DNA of 64,000 bases from VAXT01 sp035318925 (GTDB lineage: Bacteria > Actinomycetota > Thermoleophilia > Gaiellales > Gaiellaceae), in contig DATHDS010000030.1 in assembly GCA_035318925.1 (NCBI GenBank), positions 1 to 64,000 of the forward strand, read 5' to 3'. The translations under genes and the position numbers were made by a program. Positions within the stretch are counted from its first letter, which is position 1. Every line of letters begins with the position of its first letter. Under the pieces are notes generated by a model, which did not search any database, had not been told where the DNA came from, and saw nothing but the letters and a program-made list of their open reading frames with translations. This document shows, piece by piece, positions 51,068 to 59,009 of the stretch.

Positions 51068-52697
51068 GTCCGACGCCTTTCCGGTGTACCCGGTGCCGTG
51101 GTACCGCGGTCGCGTCGCGAGCTGGGTCACGACCGTCGACCACAAGCGGATCGGGATCCTCTATCTCGTCACGTGCCTCGTCTTCTTCGGCGCGGGCGGG
51201 GTGCTCGCGCTCCTCATGCGGACGCAGCTCGCGCAAGCGAACGAGCACTTCCTGACGCGCGACTCCTACAACGAGGTGATGACGCTGCACGGGACCGCGA
51301 TGGTCTTCCTCGTCATCGTTCCGATCCTCGCCGGCTTCGGCAACTTCCTCGTCCCGCTCATGATCGGGGCGAGAGACGTCGCCTTCCCGCGCCTGAACGC
51401 GCTCTCGTACTGGCTCTTCCTGCTCGGGGGCCTGATTCTCTTCGGGAGCTTCTTCGCCTCCGGCGGGGCGGCCAAGACCGGCTGGACGATCTACGCGCCG
51501 CTCTCGGAGCGACTCGGCGGCAACGGGGTCGACTACCTGATCCTCTCGCTGCACGTCCTCACGATCTCGTCGCTCGCCGGCGCGATCAACTTCATCGTTA
51601 CGATCCACCGGCTGCGGGCGCCCGGCATGTCGTGGATGCGCGTGCCGCTCTTCGTCTGGTCGATCGAGGTCTACGCGGCGCTACTCATCGTCGTGCTGCC
51701 GGCGCTCTCCGCCGGGCTTACGCTGCTGCTCCTCGACCGTCAGGCGGGAACGCACTTCTTCGACCCGAACAAGGGCGGCAACGCCGTGCTCTGGCAGCAC
51801 GTCTTCTGGTTCTTCGGCCACCCCGAGGTCTACATCATGATCCTGCCCGTGATGGGGATCATCTCGGAGGTGATCCCCGTCTTCTCGCGCAAGCCGATCT
51901 TCGGCTACACGGCGATCGTCTTCTCGACCGTCGCGATCGGCTTCTACTCGTTGCTCGTGTGGGCCCACCACATGTTCTCGGTCGGCCTGGCCACCCCGCT
52001 GCTCGGCTTCTTCATGATCTCGTCGATGGTGATCGCCGTCCCCACCGGCGTGAAGATCCTGAACTGGCTCGCGACGACCTGGCGCGGCAACCTCATCTTC
52101 GACACGCCGATGCTGTTCGCGCTCGGCTTCATCGCGCTGTTCACGATCGGCGGCCTTTCGGGGATCTTCCTCGCGACGTTCCCGATCGACTGGCAGGTGA
52201 CCGACACGTACTTCGTTGTCGCCCACCTGCACTACGTGCTCTTCGGCGGCTCGATGTTCGGGATCTTCGCGGGGCTCTACTACTGGTGGCCCAAGATCTT
52301 CGGCCGGATGCTGCACGAGGGGCTCGGCAAGGCCCACTTCTGGCTGCTCTTCGTCGGCTTCAACCTCGCCTTCTTCCCGCAGCACCTGCTGGGGCTGGAC
52401 GGGATGCCCCGGCGGATCTACACGTACCAGAGGACCGGCCTCTGGGAGACGTACAACCTGATCTCGACGATCGGCGCGTTCGTGATGGCGGTGGCGATGC
52501 TCGTCTTCGTCGTCAACGTGGTCTGGACGAGGAACCGGCCCGGAGCCCGCGCCGGCAACGACCCGTGGCTCGCCGACACGCTCGAGTGGTACACGACCTC
52601 GCCGCCTCCGCCGCACAATTTCGACAAGGTTCCGTACGTGACGAGCGCGAGACCGTTGCGCGACCTGCGCCGGCGCATCTGGGAGCAGCGGGCATGA
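51057..52697 (+). CDS. ctaD: Cytochrome c oxidase subunit I
   Basis: A 546-residue heme-copper oxidase subunit I with about 12 membrane helices. Visible are the low-spin heme His in NEVMTLHGTAMVFLV, the CuB/tyrosine motif WFFGHPEVYIMILPVMG, the histidine pair in VWAHHMFSVG, GVKILNWLATTWRG, and DTYFVVAHLHYVLFGG for heme a3. The Glu in GHPEVY and general layout place it in A-type oxidases. It ends in ATGA shared with the next gene. No subunit III or IV gene follows, which is unusual. Confidence 0.97.
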   Translation: MAVRSDAFPVYPVPWYRGRVASWVTTVDHKRIGILYLVTCLVFFGAGGVLALLMRTQLAQANEHFLTRDSYNEVMTLHGTAMVFLVIVPILAGFGNFLVPLMIGARDVAFPRLNALSYWLFLLGGLILFGSFFASGGAAKTGWTIYAPLSERLGGNGVDYLILSLHVLTISSLAGAINFIVTIHRLRAPGMSWMRVPLFVWSIEVYAALLIVVLPALSAGLTLLLLDRQAGTHFFDPNKGGNAVLWQHVFWFFGHPEVYIMILPVMGIISEVIPVFSRKPIFGYTAIVFSTVAIGFYSLLVWAHHMFSVGLATPLLGFFMISSMVIAVPTGVKILNWLATTWRGNLIFDTPMLFALGFIALFTIGGLSGIFLATFPIDWQVTDTYFVVAHLHYVLFGGSMFGIFAGLYYWWPKIFGRMLHEGLGKAHFWLLFVGFNLAFFPQHLLGLDGMPRRIYTYQRTGLWETYNLISTIGAFVMAVAMLVFVVNVVWTRNRPGARAGNDPWLADTLEWYTTSPPPPHNFDKVPYVTSARPLRDLRRRIWEQRA

Positions 52698-53911
52698 GGC
52701 CCGGCCCCTGGCTGCGGCTGACCGCGCTCGGAGGAGCGGGCGGGACGCTGCTCGCGGTCGTCTCCGGGTCCGCACACCTCGGAGCCGGCCACCGGGTGCT
52801 CGCCGCGCTTGCGCTGCCCCCGCTCGCCGCAGTCACCGCGGCCGCGTGGATCAGCTACCGGCGGCTGCTGCCGGCGGCCTGCGCCGCGTTGGTGTTGTTC
52901 GGCCTCGCCGCGGCGGTCACGACCCCCGGCCTCCACCTCTCCCTGGCAGCCATGGCCTTCGCGGCCACACTCGTGGTCGCAGCCCAGTCGTGGAGCCGAC
53001 ATCAGACTTTGCAACAGACTGTTGCTAAGGCTCGAAGGTGGCGTCGTCGTGACGCTGTTCGGGACTACGTGACGCTGACGAAGCCGCGGATCATGACGCT
53101 GCTGCTGCTGACGGGCTTCTGCGGGATGGTCGTGGGCGCCGGCGGGCTGCCACCGCTCTGGCTCGCCGCGGCGACCATGACGGGGCTCGCGCTTGCCTGC
53201 GGCGGAGCGAGCGCGCTCAACCACGTGCTGGACGCCGATATCGACCGGCTGATGGGCAAGCGCACGCGCTCTCGGCCGGTGGCCGCCGGACGAGTCCCGG
53301 CGCCGTACGCGCTCGAGTTCGGGCTTGCGCTCTCCGCGTTCTCGTTCGTGCTCCTGGCCGGGGTCGTCAACGTCCTCACCGCTGCGCTCGCTCTCGCCGG
53401 CAACCTCTTCTACGTGCTCGTCTACACGCGCCTCCTGAAGCGCTCGACGCCGCAGAACATCGTCATCGGCGGCGCGGCGGGCGCGGTGCCGCCGCTCGTG
53501 GGCTGGGCGGCCGCAACCGGGAACCTGACCCTGCCCGCGCTCGTGCTCTTCGCGATCGTCTTCCTCTGGACGCCTCCGCACTTCTGGGCGCTCGCCCTGC
53601 TCATCAAGCGCGACTACGCGGCCGCCGGTGTGCCGATGCTGCCGGTCGTCCGCGGCGAGGACGAGACGGCGCGGCAGATCGTGCTCTACACGGCCGCGCT
53701 CGTCGCCTTCACGCTCGCCCCGGCGCTCTGGGGCCAGTTCGGGCTCGTCTATCTCGTCGCGGCGGGAGCCCTCGGCGGCGGCTTCCTCTGGCTCGCGTGG
53801 CAACTGCGGCGAGAGCGAACGCCTGCTCGGGCAAGCCTGCTCTTCCACTACTCGCTCGCCTACCTCGCGCTGCTCTTCATCGCGATGGCCCTGGACGCGG
53901 TGATCGCATGA
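52694..53911 (+). CDS. ctaB: Heme O synthase (protoheme IX farnesyltransferase) with a four-helix heme-A-synthase-like N-terminus
   Basis: A 405-residue protein. Residues ~125-405 are CtaB: DYVTLTKPRIMTLLLLTGF, the prenyl-diphosphate site NHVLDADIDRLMGKRTRSRP, YTRLLKRSTPQN, and FLWTPPHFWALALLIKRDY. The first ~105 residues add four hydrophobic helices with His in GSAHLGAGHRVLAAL and PGLHLSLAAM, much like half of a CtaA/Cox15 protein. A palindromic repeat (53005-53025) encodes part of the linker. The start ATG 52694 overlaps the ctaD stop by 4 bases. Farnesylates heme b; the N-terminus may oxidise heme O (inference). Confidence 0.9.
   Translation: MRPGPWLRLTALGGAGGTLLAVVSGSAHLGAGHRVLAALALPPLAAVTAAAWISYRRLLPAACAALVLFGLAAAVTTPGLHLSLAAMAFAATLVVAAQSWSRHQTLQQTVAKARRWRRRDAVRDYVTLTKPRIMTLLLLTGFCGMVVGAGGLPPLWLAAATMTGLALACGGASALNHVLDADIDRLMGKRTRSRPVAAGRVPAPYALEFGLALSAFSFVLLAGVVNVLTAALALAGNLFYVLVYTRLLKRSTPQNIVIGGAAGAVPPLVGWAAATGNLTLPALVLFAIVFLWTPPHFWALALLIKRDYAAAGVPMLPVVRGEDETARQIVLYTAALVAFTLAPALWGQFGLVYLVAAGALGGGFLWLAWQLRRERTPARASLLFHYSLAYLALLFIAMALDAVIA
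53005..53034 (+). repeat. Palindromic repeat relic inside ctaB
   Basis: GACTTTGCAACAG (53005-53017), a central A and CTGTTGC (53019-53025) match the perfect palindrome at 34008-34034; the outer right arm has decayed. It is in frame and encodes TLQQTVAKA in the linker between the two domains. Confidence 0.65.
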
Positions 53912-54066
53912 GTGAACGAACGCCCGAGCCCTACGTCCCACCGCGCGAGCCCGCTTCCACCGACGAGCGGAGCAACGCGCTCTTCGGGCTCGCTCTCTTC
54001 GGCGTCTTCCTGCTGCTCTTCGCGGGCACGGTCGGGATCGCGTTCGTCTATCTCGCGCTCGACTAG
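53908..54066 (+). CDS. Single-helix small membrane protein at the end of the oxidase operon
   Basis: A 52-residue protein starting in the ATGA overlap with the ctaB stop. A hydrophilic N-terminus (TPEPYVPPREPASTDERSN) is followed by one membrane helix (ALFGLALFGVFLLLFAGTVGIAFVYLAL). Its place and topology recall small accessory subunits of heme-copper oxidases (such as subunit IIa or IV), but there is no diagnostic motif. Its TAG stop shares CTAG (54063-54066) with the converging creatininase gene. Confidence 0.7.
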   Translation: MSERTPEPYVPPREPASTDERSNALFGLALFGVFLLLFAGTVGIAFVYLALD

Positions 54067-54758
54067 CGCTCCCAGCCGCTCTCGAGCAGGTCGCGCACTT
54101 CCTCGACCCCAGCTTGCCAGACGCGGAGCATGTCCTCGTCGGCGTGCTGGTACGCGCCGCCGAAGGAGCCGTCGCCGACGATCTGGCGAAACTCGGCCGG
54201 ATCATCGGCCGCCGTTTCGACGGAGGGCTTCGGCTCGCTCGGCAGCTCGACGCCGGGCAGCCGGGTCCACGGGAAGTTCTCCATCCAGGAGGCGTGCGTG
54301 CCGTCGGAGTCGATCTCGCGGACGACGCCCAGCACGCGCGGGCTCGCCCACCAGTCGTGGTAGCGCACGCGCGCGCCGGTGTTCTTCGCGCCCCACTCCG
54401 AGGCCGCCGCGCGCGCCGGCGTGTTTCCGCCGTGGCCGTTGACGATCAGGATGCGGCGAAAGCCCTGCCCGGCCAGCGAATCGAGCAGGTCGGTGACGAC
54501 TGCCATGAACGTCTCGACCCGAAGCGTCGGGCTGCCCGGGTAGGCGGCAAAGCGCGGCGTGATCCCGTACGGCAAAACGGGTAGCACCGGCACGCCCAGC
54601 GGCTCGGCGGCTTCGACAGAAACCCGCTCGGCGAGGATGTTGTCCGTGCCGAGCGACAGGTAGGCGTGCTGCTCGGTGGAACCGGTCGGCACGACAATCC
54701 GGTCGTCGCTCCGGAGGTACTCCTCCAGCTGCATCCAGTTGCGGTCGTGGACGCGCAC
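54063..54758 (-). CDS. Creatininase-family amidohydrolase
   Basis: A 231-residue protein of the creatininase/MftE fold. VPTGSTEQHAYLSLGTDNILAE carries the Glu and Asp/His metal ligands, VLPYGITPRF, ILIVNGHGGNTPA supplies the second metal region, and DGTHASWMEN follows. Family members hydrolyse cyclic amides (creatinine), process mycofactocin precursor, or act in riboflavin/F420-like pathways, and nothing nearby decides. GTG 54758 follows a G-rich site (AGGGGGG). Extending the frame further gives no homology. Confidence 0.85.
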   Translation of the reverse strand: MRVHDRNWMQLEEYLRSDDRIVVPTGSTEQHAYLSLGTDNILAERVSVEAAEPLGVPVLPVLPYGITPRFAAYPGSPTLRVETFMAVVTDLLDSLAGQGFRRILIVNGHGGNTPARAAASEWGAKNTGARVRYHDWWASPRVLGVVREIDSDGTHASWMENFPWTRLPGVELPSEPKPSVETAADDPAEFRQIVGDGSFGGAYQHADEDMLRVWQAGVEEVRDLLESGWER

Positions 54759-54777
54759 CGGCCCCCCTGTTTTCCGG

Positions 54778-55074
54778 CTAGACCTCTGCGGGTTCCGGAT
54801 CGGGCCGCACAAGCACCGTGTCGGCGACCGGGATGATCTCGTCGACCGGCAGCACGGCGCGCGATGCGTGCTCCCGGATCGCCTCCGGGCTTGTCGCCTG
54901 GTAGATGCAGACCGTGCCGACGGAGCCACCGTCCTCCTCGAGGACGTAGGAACGGATCCACCGCACCTGGTCCGACATCTCCTCGTCGCCGACCTTGGCC
55001 GAGCGCCCGGCAGCCTCCTCCAGGTCCTCGGGCGTTCGCCAGCCGCTTCTGCGCAGAATCACGTACATGTTCAC
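54778..55074 (-). CDS. DUF4242 / SCO4226-like (nickel-binding type) small protein
   Basis: A 98-residue protein with the ferredoxin-like DUF4242 pattern: MYVILRRSGWRTPEDLEEAA, VRWIRSYVLEEDGGSVGTVCIYQATSPEAIREHASRA (split) and VDEIIPVADTVL. A Streptomyces relative is described as nickel-binding (family recollection). GTG 55074 has GGAGG at a good distance, so it is preferred over ATG 55068. It starts head to head with the amidase gene, their 5' ends overlapping by 8 bases. Confidence 0.78.
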   Translation of the reverse strand: MNMYVILRRSGWRTPEDLEEAAGRSAKVGDEEMSDQVRWIRSYVLEEDGGSVGTVCIYQATSPEAIREHASRAVLPVDEIIPVADTVLVRPDPEPAEV

Positions 55075-56233
55075 TGCCGCCTCCTCGGGTCGGGATCCGG
55101 CCGATCCTACGCCTCCGGGGATCTTCCTGGCGAGGCCGGAATCGATCGGGGACGGCACCCGGCTGGCGGTCAAGGACCTCTTCGACACGGCCGGCCTCGC
55201 GACGACCTACGGCTCGATCGTCTACGCCGAGCACGTGCCAGAGCGGTCGGCCGAAGCGGTGACCCGGCTCGAAGCGGCGGGCTACGCGAACGTCGGGAAG
55301 ACGAACCTGCACGAGTTCGCCTACGGGACCACCTCGGTCAACCCGCACTACGGCACGGTGCCGAACCCCGCCTATCCCGGCCGAATGGCCGGCGGGTCGA
55401 GCGGAGGCTCGGCGGCCGCGCTGGCGGCCGGGCTTGCCGACGCGGCCCTCGGCACCGACTCGGGGGGCTCGATCCGGATTCCAGCCGCCTGCTGCGGGAT
55501 CGTCGGCTTCAAGCCCAGCTACGGGCTCGTCTCGCTCGAGGGCTGCTTCCCGCTCGCGCCGAGCTTCGACCACGTCGGGCCGATGGCGCGCACGGTCGGC
55601 GACTGCGCCCGGATGCTGCAAGTGCTCGCCGACGTGTTCGAGCCGGTCGAGCTCGCGTCGCTCGAGGAGGTCCAAGTGGGGATCGCGTGGCTCGAGCACG
55701 CAGATCCTCTCGTCCACGCGCGTGTACGCGAGGCCGCTGCGCTGTTCCCGCGCAGCCGCGAGCTCGACTTCCCGTTCCCGGGTGAGATCGGCGTCGTGTT
55801 CATGCGCGAGGTCGCAGACGTGCACCGCGATCTGTTCGCCGAGTTCGAGGACTCCTACGGCGAGAACGTGCACACGAAGATCAAGCGTTGCCTGCGGGTG
55901 ACCGACGCGGACTACGAACGGGGCCTGCGGGCCCGCGCGGAGTACGCGGAGCGCGCCGGGGCCGCGCTCGACGGCGTCGACCTGCTGCTGACCCCGACCC
56001 TGGGGTTTGTAGCGCCTCCGCTCCCGGTGGACGATCTGGAGATTCGGGAGCGGACGATCCGCCGGACCATCCCGTTCAACGCTCTCGGCTGGCCGGCGCT
56101 CGCACTTCCGTGCGGCCCCGCCGAGGACGGATTGCCCGCCTCGCTGCAAATAGTCGGGCGGCAGGGCTCGGACGCGCTTGTGCTGGCAGCTGGTGGATTG
56201 CTCGAGCGCGAGATCATGTCCTCGGTTTCCTGA
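55067..56233 (+). CDS. Amidase (amidase-signature family)
   Basis: A 388-residue amidase-signature enzyme. The catalytic triad is visible: Lys in LAVKDLFDTAG, the cis-Ser in MAGGSSGGSAAALAAG, and the nucleophilic Ser in LGTDSGGSIRIPAACCG. The C-terminus FNALGWPALALPCG ... PASLQIVGRQGSD is typical. At 388 residues it is shorter than most (450-500). It hydrolyses an amide; substrate unknown. It is not GatA as no gatB or gatC is near. ATG 55067 has no ribosome site, so a leaderless mRNA is possible. Confidence 0.88.
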   Translation: MFTAASSGRDPADPTPPGIFLARPESIGDGTRLAVKDLFDTAGLATTYGSIVYAEHVPERSAEAVTRLEAAGYANVGKTNLHEFAYGTTSVNPHYGTVPNPAYPGRMAGGSSGGSAAALAAGLADAALGTDSGGSIRIPAACCGIVGFKPSYGLVSLEGCFPLAPSFDHVGPMARTVGDCARMLQVLADVFEPVELASLEEVQVGIAWLEHADPLVHARVREAAALFPRSRELDFPFPGEIGVVFMREVADVHRDLFAEFEDSYGENVHTKIKRCLRVTDADYERGLRARAEYAERAGAALDGVDLLLTPTLGFVAPPLPVDDLEIRERTIRRTIPFNALGWPALALPCGPAEDGLPASLQIVGRQGSDALVLAAGGLLEREIMSSVS

Positions 56234-56242
56234 CGTTTCGCT

Positions 56243-56397
56243 GAGCGCCCGTAGGCCGGCGGAACAGTGTTAGCCACACGGGCCCCCGGCTGGAGGGCGC
56301 TCAGCGGCGCGAGGCGGCCCGCGGAGCCCGGCTTCGCCGGGCGTGAGCGGGACGCCGGTTCAGGGAAGCGAGGGCGTCCCTCGATCGAGGGACGCCC
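56243..56397 (+). other. Highly structured leader upstream of the secreted Fn3-like gene
   Basis: GAGCGCCC (56243-56250) pairs with GGGCGCTC (56295-56302) around an inner helix GCCGG/CCGGC and a GTGT-TAGCC-ACAC tip. A GCCCGGC/GCCGGGC hairpin follows. Then comes a perfect 26-base palindrome at 56372-56397 (arms GGGCGTCCCTCGA). It lies between the amidase stop and ATG 56432. It matches no riboswitch I recognise. The palindrome alone could be the amidase terminator. Confidence 0.45.
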
Positions 56398-56431
56398 AGA
56401 TGAGTCATTCCTGCCGAAGACTCTCCTTGCC

Positions 56432-58105
56432 ATGCCTACCCGACTCACTGTCGCCGGAGTCCTCGCGCTGCTCGCGCTTACCGTTGGCGTCCAGAGCGCG
56501 GCCGCAGCGGCTTCGCCCAAAGCGCCCAAGGCCCTGAAGGCCTTCCTCCTCCGCGTCAACGAGCCGGAGTCGCTCTACAACCGGAACTTCCCACGAACGC
56601 CCGCGTTCGCGTGGAATCCCGTGGCAGGCGCTAAGACCTACGAGTTCGAGCTCTCAACGAGCGAGAACTTCTCCGAGAGCGCCGTCGTCTGGTCGAGCTC
56701 GACCTCGGGCGTGACACTCAAGAGCCCCGCGGCGACGGTCCCGATCTCGCTCCCGTGGATGACCGGCAACCCGTACGCGCTCTATGCGCGGGTGCGCGGC
56801 ATCACACCGAAGGGCCGGGACGGCCGCTGGAGCAAGCCCTACGGGTTCAACACGCGCTGGCGCGATCGGCCGAGGCCGCTCGACCCGCAGTTCCCGGGCC
56901 TCGTCCGCTGGACGCCGATCGAGGGCGCCACCATGTACGAGGTCTGGTTCCAGGGATCGGCCCTGACTTTCCTGACGACGACGAACGTCGCCGACGAGCG
57001 CGAGTTCTACGCATTTCACACGCAGCCGTGGTGGATCCAGTCCGTCAACTGGCGCATCCGTGCCGTCCGCAAGCTCTACGGCGAGATCCCTACGGGGATG
57101 CCGCGAGTCACCTACGGCGCCTGGAGCGACTGGTTCACGAACTTCAATCCGCCGTTCAACACCGATTTCAATTCGCCCTACAGCCAGACGCCGGCCGAGA
57201 TCGCTCTCTCGGGAACCGTGTCCGGAGACGTCGTCAGCACGCCGGCCGCCCCGCGGGCGCACGAGCTGCTGCCGGCCTTCATGTGGACCGGCAACTACCG
57301 GTCCTGGGGCCAGCCGTGGTTCCTCGACACCTCGACCGAGCTCTTCCACGTCTACGTCTACACCGACAGCGAGTGCGTGAACCGCGTCTACACGAGCGCG
57401 ATCGTTGGCGGCCCGGCGTACGCGCCGAGGCTTGGCCAGACCCTTGCGTACCCCGGCACGTTCGCCGACCTGAACGCGGATCGCAATACGATGCTCACGT
57501 ACGGTCCCGAGGGCCCGACGTTGATGTTGGACGGAACGGTCGTCACTGCCGCCGACGCATCCAGCACGGGGAACGACCTCTGGGACACCTTCTGGCCGAG
57601 CGGTGGCTACTACTGGACCGTCGTGCCGATCTTCGCGCGCCCCGACCCTCTGGACGGGACCAAGATCATCGACTACCGCGACATCCAGCTTCCGGAGGAC
57701 GTCTGCCGTGCCGGTGGTTCGGCCCGCTTCGGCAAGGTGAGCAAGCCGGTCGTGGTCGGCGACAAGGCGCCGTACGCTTCGGGCCTCTCACCGACCGGGA
57801 GCAAGCTCCTGCCCGCGACCAAGGCGGTCCCTTCTTTCTACGGCCAGCCGCTCGTGGCCTGGGAGCCGGTCGCCGCCGCGCAGGAATACGAGATCCAGTG
57901 GAGCCGCACATTGAACCCGTGGCGAACCCAGCCGGGATCGCTGAAGAGCGGGGCGACGTCGGCGGTGCTCCCGTTGACGCCCGGTCGCTGGTACTACCGC
58001 GTCCGCGGCCTCAACCCGCTGCTTCCGGGCAAGCCGGAAATGACCTGGTCGAAGCCGGTCGCGCTCAAGATCGCGAAGCCGCGCTTCAAGATCGTCCGGC
58101 CCTAG
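56432..58105 (+). CDS. Secreted protein with fibronectin-III-like repeats
   Basis: A 557-residue exported protein. A signal peptide (MPTRLTVAGVLALLALTVGVQSAAAA in two parts) is followed by four or more beta-sandwich units marked by 'FAWNPVAGAKTYEFELSTSENF', 'LVRWTPIEGATMYEVWFQG' and 'LVAWEPVAAAQEYEIQWSR', each ending near a 'Y-x-R-V-R-G' strand. This is the Fn3-like pattern of many surface proteins. No enzyme or anchor motif is seen. I chose ATG 56432 because it starts the signal peptide. Possibly an adhesion or polysaccharide-binding protein. Confidence 0.75.
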   Translation: MPTRLTVAGVLALLALTVGVQSAAAAASPKAPKALKAFLLRVNEPESLYNRNFPRTPAFAWNPVAGAKTYEFELSTSENFSESAVVWSSSTSGVTLKSPAATVPISLPWMTGNPYALYARVRGITPKGRDGRWSKPYGFNTRWRDRPRPLDPQFPGLVRWTPIEGATMYEVWFQGSALTFLTTTNVADEREFYAFHTQPWWIQSVNWRIRAVRKLYGEIPTGMPRVTYGAWSDWFTNFNPPFNTDFNSPYSQTPAEIALSGTVSGDVVSTPAAPRAHELLPAFMWTGNYRSWGQPWFLDTSTELFHVYVYTDSECVNRVYTSAIVGGPAYAPRLGQTLAYPGTFADLNADRNTMLTYGPEGPTLMLDGTVVTAADASSTGNDLWDTFWPSGGYYWTVVPIFARPDPLDGTKIIDYRDIQLPEDVCRAGGSARFGKVSKPVVVGDKAPYASGLSPTGSKLLPATKAVPSFYGQPLVAWEPVAAAQEYEIQWSRTLNPWRTQPGSLKSGATSAVLPLTPGRWYYRVRGLNPLLPGKPEMTWSKPVALKIAKPRFKIVRP

Positions 58106-58118
58106 CCGGCAACCAGGC

Positions 58119-59009
58119 TCAGCCGGTCGCTGCTTGCGCCGCGGCCTCGTAGACCGGGTCGCGCCCGAACTCGTCGAGCTCGGCGGAGAGGAGATCGCTC
58201 CCGCTCAAGCGCTCACGCGGTAGCTGGCACGGCTCGCTGTCGACGCTGACGGACTCGAGCTGATCGGCGTCCTCATGGACGAGTTCGACCTTGTGGCCCA
58301 GGCGAGAGCTCAGCCAGCCGGCTAGCAGCGAGGCCTCCGCGATCGGGCCGGCCGCCTTCAGCTCGCCCGCCTTCGCGATTCCCGGCCAGAGGCCGGCGAG
58401 CGCGCGCCGCCACGGTTCGGTGCGCCGCCAGGCGATATCGGAGCACGCCGTGCGATCGAAGGGAACGTCGCGGTACGCCTCGGGCACGTCGGGCCACTCG
58501 CCGGAATCGACGATCAAGCGATCGCAGACGTCGACCAGCTGCTCGGCGGTGGGCTCGCCGAACGGCGGGCGTCCCCGCCAGCGCAGAAAGACTGGGAGCC
58601 CGGTGACGACCAGGGGCATGATGATGCTCGCCGGCGCCTCCCTGGTGCGTCCGCGAAGGTGCAGCTCGATCACTTCCGCCGCGATGTGCCTCCGGTGGTG
58701 GGAGAGCGGGAACGCGAGCACCGAGACTCTCGCGTCGATCCCATCGGTCGCCGACTCCTCCGGGAACAGCAGGACGCCGCGGGAAGGGTGGCGGTCGCCG
58801 AGCCCGGCGAGCGTCTCCACGGCAGCCTCTTGCCATTCGGGGGGAACCCAGGCGAGATGCGTCATGACGCTCGTCCTCAGATTTGGCCCCTCCGTCTCCC
58901 CGGCGGACTCGGTCCGCAGCCGGTAGAGCGCACTGACGACGTCGCCGATCGAGACGTCCTTTGCGCTCCACTCCTCGGCCTGCACCTCGGTCGCGCTCAA
59001 CGGAGCCAC
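58119..59009 (-). CDS. opcA: Glucose-6-phosphate dehydrogenase assembly protein OpcA
   Basis: A 296-residue OpcA. LRTSVMTHLAWVPPEWQEAA, ESATDGIDARVSVLAFPL, HIAAEVIELHLRG, VTGLPVFLRWRGRPPFG and VDSGEWPDVPEAYRD match the family. OpcA is needed in actinobacteria and cyanobacteria to activate or assemble Zwf and helps link it to redox control. GTG 59009 overlaps the zwf end by 13 bases, so translation is coupled. Last gene of the pentose-phosphate operon. Confidence 0.9.
   Translation of the reverse strand: MAPLSATEVQAEEWSAKDVSIGDVVSALYRLRTESAGETEGPNLRTSVMTHLAWVPPEWQEAAVETLAGLGDRHPSRGVLLFPEESATDGIDARVSVLAFPLSHHRRHIAAEVIELHLRGRTREAPASIIMPLVVTGLPVFLRWRGRPPFGEPTAEQLVDVCDRLIVDSGEWPDVPEAYRDVPFDRTACSDIAWRRTEPWRRALAGLWPGIAKAGELKAAGPIAEASLLAGWLSSRLGHKVELVHEDADQLESVSVDSEPCQLPRERLSGSDLLSAELDEFGRDPVYEAAAQAATG

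Noticed and set aside
51098..52693. Long plus-strand frame continuous with ctaB across all of ctaD
   Set aside because: The part before 52694 is an Arg-rich shadow of ctaD. The real ctaB start is the ATGA overlap at 52694.
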